From Chryseobacterium candidae (GTDB taxonomy: Bacteria; Bacteroidota; Bacteroidia; Flavobacteriales; Weeksellaceae), in assembly GCF_004916905.1 (NCBI RefSeq), contig NZ_SDLV01000025.1, positions 248,001-312,000 on the forward strand: a stretch of 64,000 nucleotides of DNA, written 5' to 3'. Below are positions 44,355 through 53,848 of this stretch, one piece after another; the stretch's first letter is position 1; every line of letters begins with the position of its first letter. The position numbers and the translations under genes are program-made. The notes beneath the pieces were generated by a model that ran no database searches, was not told the origin of the DNA, and saw nothing but the letters and a program-made list of their open reading frames with translations.

Positions 44355-44981
44355 CTACTGATCAAGCTGTCTCTGAAACTCTTCCAGATATTTAGCAATA
44401 TGAATTCCGTCTGCCAATCCATGATGTGCCTCAACAGAAACCGGAAGATATTTTCTTCCTTCACGAATACTGAACCTTCCAAAGGCTATTTTAGGAACCG
44501 ATTCTGTAGTATTAAAATCAGTAGGATGCAGTATTGCACTGAAAGAATTCCACGGAATGGCAGTATGTCTTACATGATCTTTCCCCAGCCTTTCATTGCT
44601 CAATCTCAACCCTGTACTTTCATGTACTCCTTTTATCTCCTCCTGTAGAGCAGCATTGAATGTTTCAAAATCTTCTGAAAAAGGAGTAAATGAAAAACCA
44701 AAAGTACCATCCGGCCTTCCAATTGTACTGCCGGCATGCACTGTGGCAAACTGTATTACCTGTCCATCAATAATTCTGAGTTTTAATTCATCTACTGTAT
44801 TAACCGCCACCATAGATTTGTGATAATAATAGGCAAAAAATGAATATCCTTTCTCTTTTGCTGTATCGTACGCTTTTGTACAGTCTACCTCCGTTGTAAA
44901 CCCAAAATAAGGGCTTGCCATATTAGAAAAAAATTCGAAGTGTTCTTTCCTGTTCCAGTTGTTTATATCTACAATCCTCAT
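44355..44981 (-). CDS. Chloramphenicol acetyltransferase-like enzyme (CatA family)
   Basis: The 208-residue protein matches the type A chloramphenicol acetyltransferase fold: N-terminal WNRKEHFEFF, the region IPWNSFSAILHP, and the catalytic HHGLADGIH near residue 186 with the HHxxxDG base. CatA enzymes acetylate chloramphenicol with acetyl-CoA as trimers. Many flavobacteria carry intrinsic copies. Whether this one confers resistance cannot be told from sequence. It stands alone on its strand. Confidence 0.9.
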   Translation of the reverse strand: MRIVDINNWNRKEHFEFFSNMASPYFGFTTEVDCTKAYDTAKEKGYSFFAYYYHKSMVAVNTVDELKLRIIDGQVIQFATVHAGSTIGRPDGTFGFSFTPFSEDFETFNAALQEEIKGVHESTGLRLSNERLGKDHVRHTAIPWNSFSAILHPTDFNTTESVPKIAFGRFSIREGRKYLPVSVEAHHGLADGIHIAKYLEEFQRQLDQ

Positions 44982-45164
44982 TAATTCTTATTTGCTGCAA
45001 ATTTCAACATTTTTATGGATTTATAGCTTAAATTCCTTTTATTCAAATATTACACTGTGGTTTTCAGGAATAAAAAAACAAGAGACTCATTTTCTGGTTT
45101 GGGAACACCAGTTTATGAATCTCCAGCTTTATATTTCAAAATTATCAATACTATATCTCTTTCA

Positions 45165-46526
45165 TCATTCTTTAATGACTTTCTGGGAAAGAATCAGGGT
45201 TTTGTTTTCTTTTACATTCAGCAGATAAGTACCTGTCGGATAGTTTTTAATATCGACCTTTATTACAGAATTATTCAATTCAAATCTGGATGGAATCATC
45301 TTTCCGGAAGCATCATAAATTTCCACATTAACATCCTTTGAAAAATCCTTTTTTCCATTGATAAAAAACTCTCCCTCTGTAGGATTCGGGTAAATACTGA
45401 AACGTCGCTCCTCTGCTTTCACATCTGAAATGTTAAGAGTCCCTTTGCTTAGTGTCCAGGTAACATTGGTAACATGAAGTGTACTGTGATTATCTACTCT
45501 CACAAGCGGACTGTTATCCACTACAGAAAACATCAAAGTATTATTACCGTTGTTGAGCTGTCCCGGAGTTATAGTAAGGGAATTCCCTGTTGATCCTCCC
45601 AGCACTGTTCCGTTCAAAGTCCAGGTATTGACTAATGTATTAGGGATAGGAAGGATTTCATTCACTGTGAAAGTAACACCAGATGTGGCATCTAATGAAG
45701 TATTGTTTGCCGGTGTATATGAATCTACAGGAGATACTAAAGAGTGAATCTTCTCAATGATTGTCTCCTTACAAACGGAACAGAACTGCCGGTCAAGATA
45801 CCTCATCTCGCAATTTTCATGGGGTCTGAACCATGTCGGGCTTTCGGCATGGGGATAGATTCCTACATTGTTAGTACCTACCCAGTTTTTCCATTTGATC
45901 GTTGATGGGTTAGAATTCTGTGTTTTATTTGCGGATTCAAGCGAACCGGGAAACCAATACTCATCAGCCAAATTACCAAATGAGTGCCCCAGTTCATGCA
46001 CTACAAGTTCATTTGAAGAACTATTGAGTGATGCAAAAGCATAGGTACCTCCACAACCTCCATATTCTGTAGAGTTACCCAGTACATAAGTAATATCATA
46101 GTCTGGGACATTCGTCGCCAGAACTTGTCCTACCTTATTTGGAGTATTGGTATGAATACATCTGTGCACACCAATATCAAAACTTGCACCCATATAATTA
46201 TTTGGATTTGAGATAGGTATAACAGGTTCTATAACATCCGTTGCAGTTCCTGGATGCTTAACTCCGGATTCCTGAGAAATTACTTTTACAGCATAAGCAT
46301 TAAAATAATTTTTATATTCATTATAAGGACTCTTTGTAAAAAGATAATTAACTGTTGACTGCGCTGATGACACAAAAGAAGTTTGCTGTGCAGCGGTAAA
46401 CCCATCGCCTAAAACAGCAATAACAATACGTTTATCATTGCTTCCGTTCTGCAATAAGGTAACTTTTTCAAATGTCTGTCCAAAACAATTGCTTCCTACA
46501 AGAAGAGATAATAAAATCTTTTTCAT
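45165..46526 (-). CDS. Secreted M64-family metallopeptidase with T9SS sorting domain
   Basis: The 453-residue protein begins with a signal peptide (MKKILLSLLVGSNCFGQ) and has the M64 catalytic motif HELGHSFGNLADEYW near residue 178, where two His bind zinc and Glu is the base. The region VDSYTPANNTSLDATSGVTF onward looks like an immunoglobulin-like domain. The C-terminus (FSIYPNPTEGEFFINGKK ... SQKVIKE) is a type A T9SS sorting domain. M64 includes the Clostridium ramosum IgA peptidase, but the substrate here is unknown. The small exported protein gene 2 bases upstream shares its transcript. Confidence 0.93.
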   Translation of the reverse strand: MKKILLSLLVGSNCFGQTFEKVTLLQNGSNDKRIVIAVLGDGFTAAQQTSFVSSAQSTVNYLFTKSPYNEYKNYFNAYAVKVISQESGVKHPGTATDVIEPVIPISNPNNYMGASFDIGVHRCIHTNTPNKVGQVLATNVPDYDITYVLGNSTEYGGCGGTYAFASLNSSSNELVVHELGHSFGNLADEYWFPGSLESANKTQNSNPSTIKWKNWVGTNNVGIYPHAESPTWFRPHENCEMRYLDRQFCSVCKETIIEKIHSLVSPVDSYTPANNTSLDATSGVTFTVNEILPIPNTLVNTWTLNGTVLGGSTGNSLTITPGQLNNGNNTLMFSVVDNSPLVRVDNHSTLHVTNVTWTLSKGTLNISDVKAEERRFSIYPNPTEGEFFINGKKDFSKDVNVEIYDASGKMIPSRFELNNSVIKVDIKNYPTGTYLLNVKENKTLILSQKVIKE

Positions 46527-46528
46527 AA

Positions 46529-47008
46529 TTATAGTTTTTGAGTGAATAATAACTGTACTCCGGAATCTGTGGCTTTTTCAACTTTTACCCACTGAATGTT
46601 ATCAGCATATGAAAATCTGATATTGAATTCTGCACTTTGAAGAGAAGCCCTGTGTCTGGAGATTCCTTCTTTTTCGTAAACTTCCAGCTCACGATTCAGC
46701 GGATCTCTTACAAGCTGCCTGGCTCCTTCTTTTCCATCAGCCTCAATGACCGTAATAATAAGGTCTCCTTTCCGCACTTCATTCCTGTCAAAGAAAGGTG
46801 TTGATTTCAGTTTCCCATCCGAAATTTTAGTTTCATGAAGAGTAATTTTTTCATTCCCGGAGCTGTCTTTATGTGCCTTAAAGAAGAAATAAATAATACG
46901 TTCACTCTTTTTTACCCTATTTTCTACTCTTATAGATCTGTCTGAAGGCGATTCACTTTTTTGAAAACTGCAAAACAGAAAGACAGTAATAAATAATAAA
47001 TTTCTCAT
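46529..47008 (-). CDS. Exported partner protein upstream of the M64 peptidase
   Basis: The 159-residue protein has an N-terminal hydrophobic stretch (LLFITVFLFCSFQ) followed by a charged, beta-rich body (IIYFFFKAHKDSSGNEKITL, DLIITVIEADGKEGARQL). No lipobox is convincing. It precedes the M64 peptidase gene by only 2 bases, so the pair is co-transcribed, and it could be an inhibitor, chaperone or propeptide-like partner. I recognise no family. Confidence 0.75.
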   Translation of the reverse strand: MRNLLFITVFLFCSFQKSESPSDRSIRVENRVKKSERIIYFFFKAHKDSSGNEKITLHETKISDGKLKSTPFFDRNEVRKGDLIITVIEADGKEGARQLVRDPLNRELEVYEKEGISRHRASLQSAEFNIRFSYADNIQWVKVEKATDSGVQLLFTQKL

Positions 47009-47316
47009 TTTTCATTTTTTTATAAAAATAATCAATTAAACATTAAATAACTAATATTATTTACTATTTAACAAACAAAATGTTTTCTATTAAAATTTTA
47101 ATCAAAAAACAATATAAATATTTAAAATAAATACAAAAAACAATATAAATAAAGAAAATAAAAATTAACTACTTATCCATTTTTAGACCTTGGCCAACAA
47201 AATAATCACCTGTTTTTGCATAACTGATGACTTCTGTTATCTATAGGTAATAAAAATTGTTATTTTTAAAACTTTGGTTAAGTTTTTGAAGCAGACTCTT
47301 TAAACCATTCACACCA
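47009..47316. other. Divergent intergenic region of 308 bases
   Basis: The region is extremely A/T-rich, with oligo-A and oligo-T runs, between the leftward peptidase operon and the rightward repair module. No open frame is credible. The only structured hint is a GG-N10-GA pair at 47276-47289 with TTTGG and TTTGA, geometrically like a sigma-54 site but without the conserved CA. Confidence 0.45.
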
Positions 47317-48339
47317 TTGAAATTAATCACATTTACCAAAAAAGGAATTTACTGTCCGCAAGGGAAATTCTATATAGATCCCTGGAGGCCCGTTGATATG
47401 GCGGTTATTACCCATGGCCATGCCGATCATGCCCGTTGGGGAATGAAAAAATACCTTTGCCACCACTTTACCAAACCTATTCTGCATCAGAGAATCGGGA
47501 CGGATATCGAATGCCAGAGCATAGAGTATGGAGAAGTAATTACCATCAATGATGTAAAACTTTCACTTCATCCAGCAGGGCATATCATTGGTTCTGCCCA
47601 GGTAAAGCTTGAGTATAAAGGATATGTAACTGTAATTTCGGGAGATTATAAAGTTCAGGAAGATGGACTGAGTACACCTTTCGAGTTGGTAAAATGTAAT
47701 GAATTTGTGACAGAAAGCACCTTTGGTCTGCCTATCTACAACTGGCTGGAAGTTCAGGATTTAAATAAAAAACTTCAGAACTGGGTACTGAAAAATAAAG
47801 AAAACAATAAAACCTCTGTGTTTATTGGATATTCTTTGGGAAAAGCCCAGCGTATTATGAAGGCAGTGGAAGAATTGGGGAAAATATACGTCCATTATTC
47901 CATTGGAAAACTGAATGAAGCCTTTGAAACAGTAGGAATTGATCTTCCTGAATATACAATAGCAGATTTCAGAGAACGCCCTAAAGAAATGGAACATGAA
48001 ATTGTTATTGTTCCACCCGCCTTACTCGACAGTAATATCATTAAGAAAATTCCAGATCCGGCCACAGCAATATGTTCCGGCTGGATGCAGGTGCGCGGTG
48101 CAAGAAGGTGGCGGAGTGCAGATGCAGGATTTGCAATGAGTGATCATGCAGACTGGAAGGGATTGCTTCAGACTGTAAAAGCAACCGAAGCAGAGCTGGT
48201 ACACGTTACCCACGGACAGACAGAAGTTTTTTCAAAATATCTGAATGAAACAGGAATTAAAGCACATGTTGTAGAAACACTTTACGGTGACGAAGAAGAG
48301 GAATCTGAAAAAGAAAACCCTGAAAATCCGGAATCATGA
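47317..48339 (+). CDS. Ligase-associated DNA exonuclease (MBL/beta-CASP-like)
   Basis: The 340-residue protein is of the metallo-beta-lactamase nuclease family linked to bacterial ATP-dependent ligases (TIGR04122-type). It shows VDMAVITHGHADHARWG (HxHxDH), LHPAGHIIGSAQVKL, VISGDYKVQEDG and the late MSDHADWKGLLQ and VTHGQ. It should degrade or process DNA ends. Its start is TTG (MKLITFTKKGIY); no ATG is available nearby. It overlaps the ligase gene by 4 bases, which supports joint action. Confidence 0.93.
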   Translation: MKLITFTKKGIYCPQGKFYIDPWRPVDMAVITHGHADHARWGMKKYLCHHFTKPILHQRIGTDIECQSIEYGEVITINDVKLSLHPAGHIIGSAQVKLEYKGYVTVISGDYKVQEDGLSTPFELVKCNEFVTESTFGLPIYNWLEVQDLNKKLQNWVLKNKENNKTSVFIGYSLGKAQRIMKAVEELGKIYVHYSIGKLNEAFETVGIDLPEYTIADFRERPKEMEHEIVIVPPALLDSNIIKKIPDPATAICSGWMQVRGARRWRSADAGFAMSDHADWKGLLQTVKATEAELVHVTHGQTEVFSKYLNETGIKAHVVETLYGDEEEESEKENPENPES

Positions 48340-49916
48340 GACATTTTGCAGAGCTTATCAATGCGTTGGAAACCACCAATAAAACCAATGCTAAAATTGA
48401 TGCCATCATTGATTATCTGGAACGCGCTCCTGATGAAGATAAAGTATGGTTTATAGCCTTATTTACCGGAAAAAGACCTAAGAGGAATGTCAACACCAAT
48501 TACATGAAAGAATGGGCGCTGGAAATCACAAAACTCCCCTACTGGCTGTTTCAGGAATCTTACTCTTCCGTAGGCGATCTCGGAGAGACTTTATCATTAA
48601 TTCTTCCGCCTCCGGAGGAAAAAATAGAACGTTCATTATCAGAATGGATGAATGATATTACCAACTTAAAAGGCAAAACAGACGCAGAAAAAAAAGAATT
48701 TGTCCTGCAAACATGGAATGGGCTGGATTATACCGAACGTTTGATATTCAATAAATTAATTGGCGGAAGTTTCCGGATTGGAGTATCAGACAAAACATTA
48801 ATCAATGCGCTGACCAAATTTTCAGGGCAGGAATCCAGTGCTCTGATGCACAGTTTAATGGGTAAATGGCTGCCGGATGAAGTTTCTTTCAAAGAGCTTA
48901 TTGATGCGGAAAATGTAAATCCTGACAACTCAAAACCCTATCCCTTCTGCCTTGCCTATCCTTTGGAAAAAGAAATTGAAGAATTGGGAGATCCTGATGG
49001 ATGGATGGTAGAATACAAATGGGACGGAATACGCGGACAGATCATTCGCAGAAACGATGAAGTCTTCATCTGGTCAAGAGGTGAAGAACTCGTGACCGAG
49101 CAATTTCCGGAAATTACAGAAGTTATAAAAGCCATGAAAGGCAACTTTGTCATAGATGGAGAAATACTTGCGGTAAAAGAGGGTAAAGTTTTAAATTTTA
49201 ATGAATTGCAGAAAAGATTAAACAGGAAAACTTTAACTAAAAAAATGCTCTCGGAAATCCCCATAGAAGTCTTTGTCTACGACTTGCTGGAACTGGAAGA
49301 CAATGATCTGAGGGAAAAACCAATCTCTGCAAGAAGGGCCTTACTGGAAGAATTATTATTGAATGAAAATCCGGAACGCATCAGTATTTCCAAAAGTCTG
49401 GATTTTGAAAAATGGGATGAACTGAATTCGCTTCGTGAAAACTCACGGGATGTAAACAGTGAAGGACTCATGCTAAAACAAAAAAACTCACCTTATCACT
49501 CAGGACGAAAAAAAGGCGACTGGTGGAAGTGGAAAATCAATCCGTTTACCATTGATGCAGTTCTTATTTATGCCCAAAAAGGCAGCGGAAGAAGAAGTGC
49601 CTATTACACCGATTATACTTTTGCCGTAAAAAATGGAGATACTTTGGTCACTATTGCCAAGGCCTATTCAGGATTAACGGATAAGGAAATCATGGAAGTG
49701 AGCCGGTTTGTGACCAAAAATGCTATTGAGAAATTTGGTCCTGTAAGAACCGTAAAAGCAGAACTGGTCTTCGAAATTGCTTTTGAAGGAATAGGTTTCA
49801 GCAACCGTCATAAAAGTGGTGTAGCCCTGCGGTTTCCAAGAATTGTAAGGTGGCGGAAAGACAAAACAGTAGATGAAATCGACTCTCTTGAAGAAATTAA
49901 AAAATTAATCCAATAA
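48336..49916 (+). CDS. ATP-dependent DNA ligase (bacterial LigB/LigC-like)
   Basis: The 526-residue enzyme has the adenylation motif VEYKWDGIRGQII (KxDG, active lysine near residue 225), WSRGEEL, the metal motif FVIDGEILAV, EGLMLKQ and WWKWKINPFTIDAV (motif V), and the OB-fold RFPRIVRWRKDK. An N-terminal DNA-binding domain of about 200 residues precedes these. It is a repair ligase additional to the NAD-dependent LigA. Its ATG overlaps the exonuclease stop (ATGA), and the helicase follows after a repeat. Confidence 0.95.
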   Translation: MRHFAELINALETTNKTNAKIDAIIDYLERAPDEDKVWFIALFTGKRPKRNVNTNYMKEWALEITKLPYWLFQESYSSVGDLGETLSLILPPPEEKIERSLSEWMNDITNLKGKTDAEKKEFVLQTWNGLDYTERLIFNKLIGGSFRIGVSDKTLINALTKFSGQESSALMHSLMGKWLPDEVSFKELIDAENVNPDNSKPYPFCLAYPLEKEIEELGDPDGWMVEYKWDGIRGQIIRRNDEVFIWSRGEELVTEQFPEITEVIKAMKGNFVIDGEILAVKEGKVLNFNELQKRLNRKTLTKKMLSEIPIEVFVYDLLELEDNDLREKPISARRALLEELLLNENPERISISKSLDFEKWDELNSLRENSRDVNSEGLMLKQKNSPYHSGRKKGDWWKWKINPFTIDAVLIYAQKGSGRRSAYYTDYTFAVKNGDTLVTIAKAYSGLTDKEIMEVSRFVTKNAIEKFGPVRTVKAELVFEIAFEGIGFSNRHKSGVALRFPRIVRWRKDKTVDEIDSLEEIKKLIQ

Positions 49917-49922
49917 AACCTT

Positions 49923-49998
49923 TGCTGAGTGAAACGCCCTTGCGGTCGAAAAAATAAATAATATCATATAAAACCCTAGCGTCTTTTGCGTTAAAAAT
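49923..49998 (+). repeat. Dispersed repeat family A, third copy
   Basis: It begins TGCTGAGTGAAACGCC and ends with a GCGTTAAAAATTT tail, like the two arms at 16842-17013. It fills the 98-base gap between the ligase and helicase genes. Confidence 0.6.
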
Positions 49999-50014
49999 TT
50001 AAATCAAATATAAA

Positions 50015-52468
50015 TTGGCAGCTTTCGAACATACCAACGGATTAAAGATCATTCAGCAATGGATGACCAATAAAGGTATTGCCCCTTTTAAATTTCAGCT
50101 GGAAACCTGGAAGAAATTTGGAAACGGATACAGCGGAATGGTTGTTGCTCCCACAGGTTTTGGGAAAACTTTTTCTGTTTTTTTAGCCTTAATTTCAGAT
50201 TTCCTGAATCATCCTGAGCAATACAAAAAAGGGCTGAAAATGATCTGGATAACCCCTCTTCGTTCTCTTTCCAAAGATATTGCAAAAGCGATGCAGGAAG
50301 CGATTGACGAAATCGGACTCGATTGGGCGGTAGGCGTAAGAAACGGAGATACCGATCCCAAAGTAAGACAGCAGCAGGTGAAAAAAATGCCTGAAATTCT
50401 TGTTGTAACCCCTGAAAGTCTCCACTTGCTTCTCGCCCAGAAAAATAATGAACGTTTTTTCACTGATATGAAATGTGTGGCTGTGGATGAATGGCATGAA
50501 TTACTGGGTTCAAAGCGCGGTGTTATGGCAGAACTCGGGATTTCCCAGCTTAGAAAATATGTTCCGGAGATTAAAATATGGGGCATCACCGCCACCATTG
50601 GGAATCTGGATGAAGCTATGGATGTGCTTATCCCGTATGACTGTAAAAAGACAAAAATTACAGCCAAAGAACAGAAAAAAATAGACATTCTCCCGGTTTT
50701 TCCGGATGAAATTGAGATATTACCCTGGGCAGGACATCTTGGAAACAAACTTGCAGATAAAGTGGTTCCTATTATTCTGGAATCAAAATCTACCATTGTA
50801 TTTACGAATACCAGAAGTCAGAGTGAAATGTGGTATCAGCTTTTATTGGATGCTTATCCTGATTTTGCGGGTCAGATCGCCATCCATCACAGTTCTATTG
50901 ATACCCATTTAAGAATCTGGATTGAAGAAAATTTAAGTTCCGGAAAATTAAAAGCTGTAGTTTCCACATCATCCCTAGATCTTGGAATCGATTTTAAACC
51001 TGTTGACACCGTCATTCAGGTAGGATCAGCCAAAGGAGTTGCGCGTTTTCTTCAAAGAGCCGGACGCAGCGGCCACTCTCCTTTTGAAACCTCAAAAATC
51101 TATTGTGTTCCTACCCATTCTCTGGAACTGATTGAAGTTTCAGCTTTAAAAGAAGCCGTGAAACAGAAAGTGGTAGAACCCAGAGAACCACAGGTTTTAT
51201 GTTTCGATGTGCTGGTTCAGTTTCTGATGACATTGGCAGTTGGAGATGGCTTTTATCCTGACGAACTACATGAAAGGATCAAAAAAGTATATGCCTTTCA
51301 GGAAATGCTGGACGAAGAATGGAAAAGCATTCTGGAATTTCTTACTATTGGCGGCAGCGTACTGAAAAACTATGAAGAGTTCCATAAAATCGTCATTATG
51401 GAAGACGGCCTTTATAAAGTAACTTCAAGAAAAATTGCTATGCTCCACCGGATGAATATGGGTGTGATTGTAAGTGATGCGATGCTGAAGGTGAAATTTA
51501 TTTCCGGCGGCTATATCGGAATGATTGAAGAGTATTTTATTTCAAAACTGAAAAAAGAAGAAAAATTTATTCTGGCCGGACGTACACTGGAAGTCGCTAT
51601 GATTAAAGATATGACGGTCTATGTAAGAGCAGCCAAAGGAAAAGCTTTAGTTCCGAGTTATCTTGGCGGAAGGCTTCCATTAAGCAGCAATCTGGGACAT
51701 TTTTTAAGAGAAAAACTCTCACATGCTTTAAATCCGAAAGCTTCGGAAAAAGAGCTTAAATTTCTGCATCCTCTTCTGATCAATCAGGAAACAAACTCAC
51801 ATATTCCCAGAGAAGATGAATTTCTGGTGGAAATGATCAAAAACCGTGAAGGATATCATTTGTTCATGTATCCTTTTGAAGGGCGTCTTGTGCATGAAGT
51901 AATGGCCGCTTTGATTGCCTATCGGATCTCAAAACTGGCCCCTATCTCCTTTTCTATGGCCATGAATGATTATGGATTTGAACTTTTCAGTGATAAGGAA
52001 ATTCCCTTAAATGAAAATAATCTGCAAGAAATTTTAACAAGAGATAATCTGATGAACGATGTGATCGCAAGTATCAATTCAGCGGAAATGGCAAGAAGAA
52101 AATTCAGAGATATTGCAGTGATTTCAGGCATGGTGATTCAGAATTATGCAGGACAGCAACGTTCCAACAAATCATTGCAAAGCTCTGCCGGACTGATCTT
52201 TAAAGTACTCGAAGACCATGATCCCAATCATTTTTTAATCAAACAGGCTTATACTGAAGTATTTAATATGCAGCTTCAGGAACAGCGATTAGTAGAAGCA
52301 TTTAAAAGAATTGAAAAATCTGAAATTATTTTGAAATATTCCCGTTCCTTCACTCCGCTCAGTTTCCCGATCAAAGTAGACAGCTTAAGGCAGACTCTTT
52401 CCAGTGAAGGACTGGATGCGAGGATTAAAAGAATGCTGAAACTTTCTAATATAAGTGACCTTTTATAA
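50015..52468 (+). CDS. Ligase-associated DEXH-box DNA helicase (Lhr-like)
   Basis: The 817-residue helicase has motif I VVAPTGFGKTFSVFL, motif II VDEWHELLGSKRG, motif III GITATIGN, IHHSSIDTHLR, VVSTSSLDLGIDF and motif VI FLQRAGRSGHSP, then the winged-helix and beta-barrel core of Lhr proteins. It belongs to the ligase-associated group (TIGR04121-type) and should unwind or remodel DNA ends for the ligase and nuclease. The start is TTG at 50015 (MAAFEHTNGLKIIQQW); the next Met is 16 residues in and would cut conserved sequence. It is slightly separated from the ligase by a repeat. Confidence 0.95.
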   Translation: MAAFEHTNGLKIIQQWMTNKGIAPFKFQLETWKKFGNGYSGMVVAPTGFGKTFSVFLALISDFLNHPEQYKKGLKMIWITPLRSLSKDIAKAMQEAIDEIGLDWAVGVRNGDTDPKVRQQQVKKMPEILVVTPESLHLLLAQKNNERFFTDMKCVAVDEWHELLGSKRGVMAELGISQLRKYVPEIKIWGITATIGNLDEAMDVLIPYDCKKTKITAKEQKKIDILPVFPDEIEILPWAGHLGNKLADKVVPIILESKSTIVFTNTRSQSEMWYQLLLDAYPDFAGQIAIHHSSIDTHLRIWIEENLSSGKLKAVVSTSSLDLGIDFKPVDTVIQVGSAKGVARFLQRAGRSGHSPFETSKIYCVPTHSLELIEVSALKEAVKQKVVEPREPQVLCFDVLVQFLMTLAVGDGFYPDELHERIKKVYAFQEMLDEEWKSILEFLTIGGSVLKNYEEFHKIVIMEDGLYKVTSRKIAMLHRMNMGVIVSDAMLKVKFISGGYIGMIEEYFISKLKKEEKFILAGRTLEVAMIKDMTVYVRAAKGKALVPSYLGGRLPLSSNLGHFLREKLSHALNPKASEKELKFLHPLLINQETNSHIPREDEFLVEMIKNREGYHLFMYPFEGRLVHEVMAALIAYRISKLAPISFSMAMNDYGFELFSDKEIPLNENNLQEILTRDNLMNDVIASINSAEMARRKFRDIAVISGMVIQNYAGQQRSNKSLQSSAGLIFKVLEDHDPNHFLIKQAYTEVFNMQLQEQRLVEAFKRIEKSEIILKYSRSFTPLSFPIKVDSLRQTLSSEGLDARIKRMLKLSNISDLL

Positions 52469-52921
52469 TCAATTAATGTGTTTTCTGTAAGAACAGATAT
52501 GCCGATGAATATTTGTTTATCGCAAAGACGCAAAAAATTGATAATAATAACATTTTAAGGCGCAAAGATTTTATCTCCGGTAAAATTTAGTCCCGTTAAT
52601 TTTGCTAAAATCTCACATTGAGCTAAGTCGAAATGTTCTTGCACCTTAAATAAAAACAGATAATATAAAATTTGCATCTTTGCGAGATTCTAAAATTTAT
52701 AAAATCAAATAAAAAGCCTATCGTTTTAATCTTATTCTCAGCCTGATATTCTCCGTTAATTTTCTTGATAAACTTAAATAATCATCGTAACTTAGAGTAT
52801 ATCTTCTTAGAATTTTAATAAAATTTAAATAATGGAAAAATTTCATGTAAGCCGGAAAAGTTGGCTGATCCTATTTATTTAAATAGTTTAACTTTAAACC
52901 TTCAATTTTTCAATCTATCAA
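52469..52921. other. 453-base gap inside the repair module
   Basis: This gap between the helicase and PdeM genes holds repeat family B (52521-52589), several GCAAAG and TTTGCGA words typical of flavobacterial dispersed repeats, and no credible open frame. PdeM may therefore have its own promoter. Confidence 0.5.
52521..52589 (+). repeat. Dispersed repeat family B, copy 2
   Basis: It starts CGCAAAGACGCAAA and includes TTTTAAGGCGC and TTTTATCTCCGGTAAAATTT, matching 22067-22134 with few changes. Confidence 0.55.
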
Positions 52922-53569
52922 GTGTTTATAGCAACTAAAAATATTTCCATCGGAAATGAAACTTTCATTCTGACCAATCAGCGGGCAGCATTCTGGCAAA
53001 AAGAAAAAGCATTGATTCTTTCTGATCTGCACATCGGAAAAACAGCTCATTTTCGTAAAAATGGTATTGCACTGCCCAATCATATTATGAAAAGTGATCT
53101 GGAAAGATTATCCGCGCTGATTGAATATTTTCAGCCTGAAAAGTTTGTAGTGGTTGGAGATTTACTTCATGCCGGAGACAATTCTGATGTGGATGAATTC
53201 TGTACCTGGAAAAATCAGTATCCTGATATACAGTTTTATCTTATTGAAGGAAACCATGACCGGATTTCAGAAACCCTGGAAAAAAAATTATGCTTTCATC
53301 ACAAATCTGAATGGCTGGAAATAGATGATATTACTTTCATTCATGATTTTGATGCATCAAGATCCGGATTTCAGATTACAGGACATATTCACCCGGGAAT
53401 TGTGCTGAATTCTGCGGTGAAAAATATCAGGCTACCATGCTTTGCTCTCAGCAGCAATCAATTATTATTACCTGCTTTCAGTGAATTCACAGGACTGGAT
53501 ACGAAAAATCTACCAAAAAAAAGTGCGTTTTTTGTGTTTACAGATGCGGAAATCTATGAAATTTCATAG
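52922..53569 (+). CDS. pdeM: Ligase-associated DNA damage response endonuclease PdeM
   Basis: The 215-residue protein is a calcineurin-like metallophosphoesterase: ILSDLHIGKTAHFRKNG (DxH), VVVGDLLHAGDN (GD), IEGNHDRISE (GNHD), FIHDFDAS and ITGHIHPGIVL (GHxH) supply the two-metal site. It belongs to the group (TIGR04123-type) always found with the ligase, exonuclease and helicase of this module. The start is GTG at 52922 (MFIATKNISIGN); no in-frame ATG is close. Its C-terminal PLCFALS-like segment (LPCFALSSNQLLLPAF) is usual for the family. Confidence 0.94.
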   Translation: MFIATKNISIGNETFILTNQRAAFWQKEKALILSDLHIGKTAHFRKNGIALPNHIMKSDLERLSALIEYFQPEKFVVVGDLLHAGDNSDVDEFCTWKNQYPDIQFYLIEGNHDRISETLEKKLCFHHKSEWLEIDDITFIHDFDASRSGFQITGHIHPGIVLNSAVKNIRLPCFALSSNQLLLPAFSEFTGLDTKNLPKKSAFFVFTDAEIYEIS

Positions 53570-53621
53570 CTTAAGGTGTTTCTTCCAGTTGATTTTGAAA
53601 CTGGAAAATGAGTTTTTTAAA

Positions 53622-53806
53622 AAGAAAATTTCTTTAGGAACAATCAGAGAACGGTATGTAGAATTAGATCCGAAAAAACATATACAACAGTGTGCTCCCA
53701 CGGACTCCGAAGTGTAAAAGCCGGGAATATCCTTAAAGAGAGAGGCTTTAAACATATTTACAACGGAGAAGCCTGGAGCGATCCGCAGAAAAAGCCCAAT
53801 CAATAA
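53622..53806 (+). pseudogene. Remnant of a rhodanese-like domain protein
   Basis: The frame KISLGTIRERYVELDPKKH is followed, after a one-base frame change near 53680, by VCSHGLRSVKAGNILKERGF and then KHIYNGEAWSDPQ, ending in TAA at 53806. The catalytic-loop pattern CxxGxRS and the KERGF...NGE.W ending are typical of rhodanese domains. The N-terminal half is missing and the frames do not join, so this is a decaying gene fragment behind pdeM. Confidence 0.65.
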
Positions 53807-53812
53807 AATATA

Positions 53813-53843
53813 AAATCCTCCAGGATCAATTCCGGAGGATTTT
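53813..53843. terminator. Bidirectional terminator
   Basis: AAATCCTCC pairs with GGAGGATTT around a 12-base loop, flanked by A and T runs, between the rhodanese remnant and the convergent nitrilase gene. Confidence 0.85.
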
Positions 53844-53848
53844 TATTC

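Noticed and set aside
44959..45228. Rightward frames around 45 kb
   Set aside because: They overlap the end of the M64 peptidase gene and the A/T-rich gap and resemble no protein.
53442..53717. 91-codon frame starting inside pdeM
   Set aside because: Its first half is a shadow of PdeM; only the last part belongs to the rhodanese remnant, listed as a pseudogene.
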